A stretch of 6,523 nt of DNA from Pseudomonadota bacterium (GTDB taxonomy: Bacteria > Pseudomonadota > Alphaproteobacteria > Rhizobiales > Tepidamorphaceae): assembly GCA_023435545.1 (NCBI GenBank), contig JAEYRQ010000437.1, positions 1 to 6,523 on the forward strand, in the 5' to 3' direction. The notes beneath the pieces are model-generated. The model did no database searches. It was given only the letters and a program-made list of their open reading frames with translations, and was not told where the DNA came from. Made by a program: the position numbers and the translations under genes. Shown here piece after piece: positions 6,338 to 6,523 of the stretch (its first letter is position 1; the number at the start of each line of letters is the position of its first letter).

Positions 6338-6523
6338 ATGGCGCGACTGGAAATCCGCGACCTCAGAAAGAACTACGGCAAGGTGGAGGCGCTGAAGGGG
6401 ATCGACCTCGACATCGCCGAGGGCGAGTTCTGCGTCTTCGTCGGCCCATCGGGCTGCGGCAAGTCCACGCTGCTCAGGACCATTGCCGGGCTCGAGGACA
6501 TCACCGGCGGCACGATCCGCATC
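6338..6523 (+). CDS. ABC transporter ATP-binding protein (MalK/UgpC-like), 5' part only
   Basis: This cytoplasmic ATPase should energise the importer. Only the first 62 residues are in the window; full-length CUT1 ATPases run to about 350-370 residues. Y13 (KNYGKVEAL) is the aromatic A-loop residue that stacks on adenine. The Walker A motif GPSGCGKST is at 36-44, followed by [14 protein letters not shown], standard for MalK/UgpC. Walker B, the signature LSGGQ and the regulatory TOBE domain lie beyond the end. The start is well supported by AAGGGG (6327-6332), 5 bp before the ATG, overlapping the permease stop. Confidence 0.92.
   Translation, partial: MARLEIRDLRKNYGKVEALKGIDLDIAEGEFCVFVGPSGCGKSTLLRTIAGLEDITGGTIRI

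Noticed and set aside
1..6523. CRISPR arrays, tRNA/rRNA genes, insertion sequences, attachment sites
   Set aside because: No regularly spaced repeats, RNA gene signatures, transposase motifs or terminal inverted repeats with target duplications were seen.

Overview
The window is GC-rich, densely packed and encoded almost entirely on the + strand. Codons end mostly in G or C and the transporter type is common in Rhizobiales-like soil or marine bacteria. An alphaproteobacterium is therefore the likely host, but that is inferred from style; no taxonomic marker gene is present.

Layout: (1) a NanR-like GntR/FCD transcriptional regulator (70-795); (2) a 112-bp intergenic region with a perfect TATAAT box, a tandem GGTAT repeat, a CGTATACG palindrome and a GC-rich 5'-leader hairpin; (3) an HpcH/HpaI-type class II aldolase carrying an 82-residue Lys/Ala-rich, histone-H1-like tail (908-1924); (4) a D-2-hydroxyacid dehydrogenase 10 bp downstream (1935-2981); (5) a complete CUT1-type ABC importer set: a Tat-type substrate-binding protein (3052-4497), two permeases (4593-5504 and 5501-6328, overlapping by ATGA) and the start of the ATPase (6338 onward, cut by the window end). 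A strong 15-bp hairpin separates the binding-protein gene from the first permease gene.

How the parts fit (inference): the ABC system imports a sugar, polyol or sugar acid. The dehydrogenase interconverts a 2-hydroxy acid and a 2-oxo acid. The aldolase cleaves a 4-hydroxy-2-oxo acid or 2-keto-3-deoxy sugar acid to pyruvate (or a related 2-oxo acid) plus an aldehyde. The upstream FCD regulator probably senses the substrate or an intermediate and controls the promoter at about 819-866. No dehydratase, kinase or sialic-acid catabolic gene is visible, so the substrate cannot be named. The family-level assignments are ordinary. The distinctive points are the aldolase tail, the NanR-like operator arrangement and the intercistronic hairpin.
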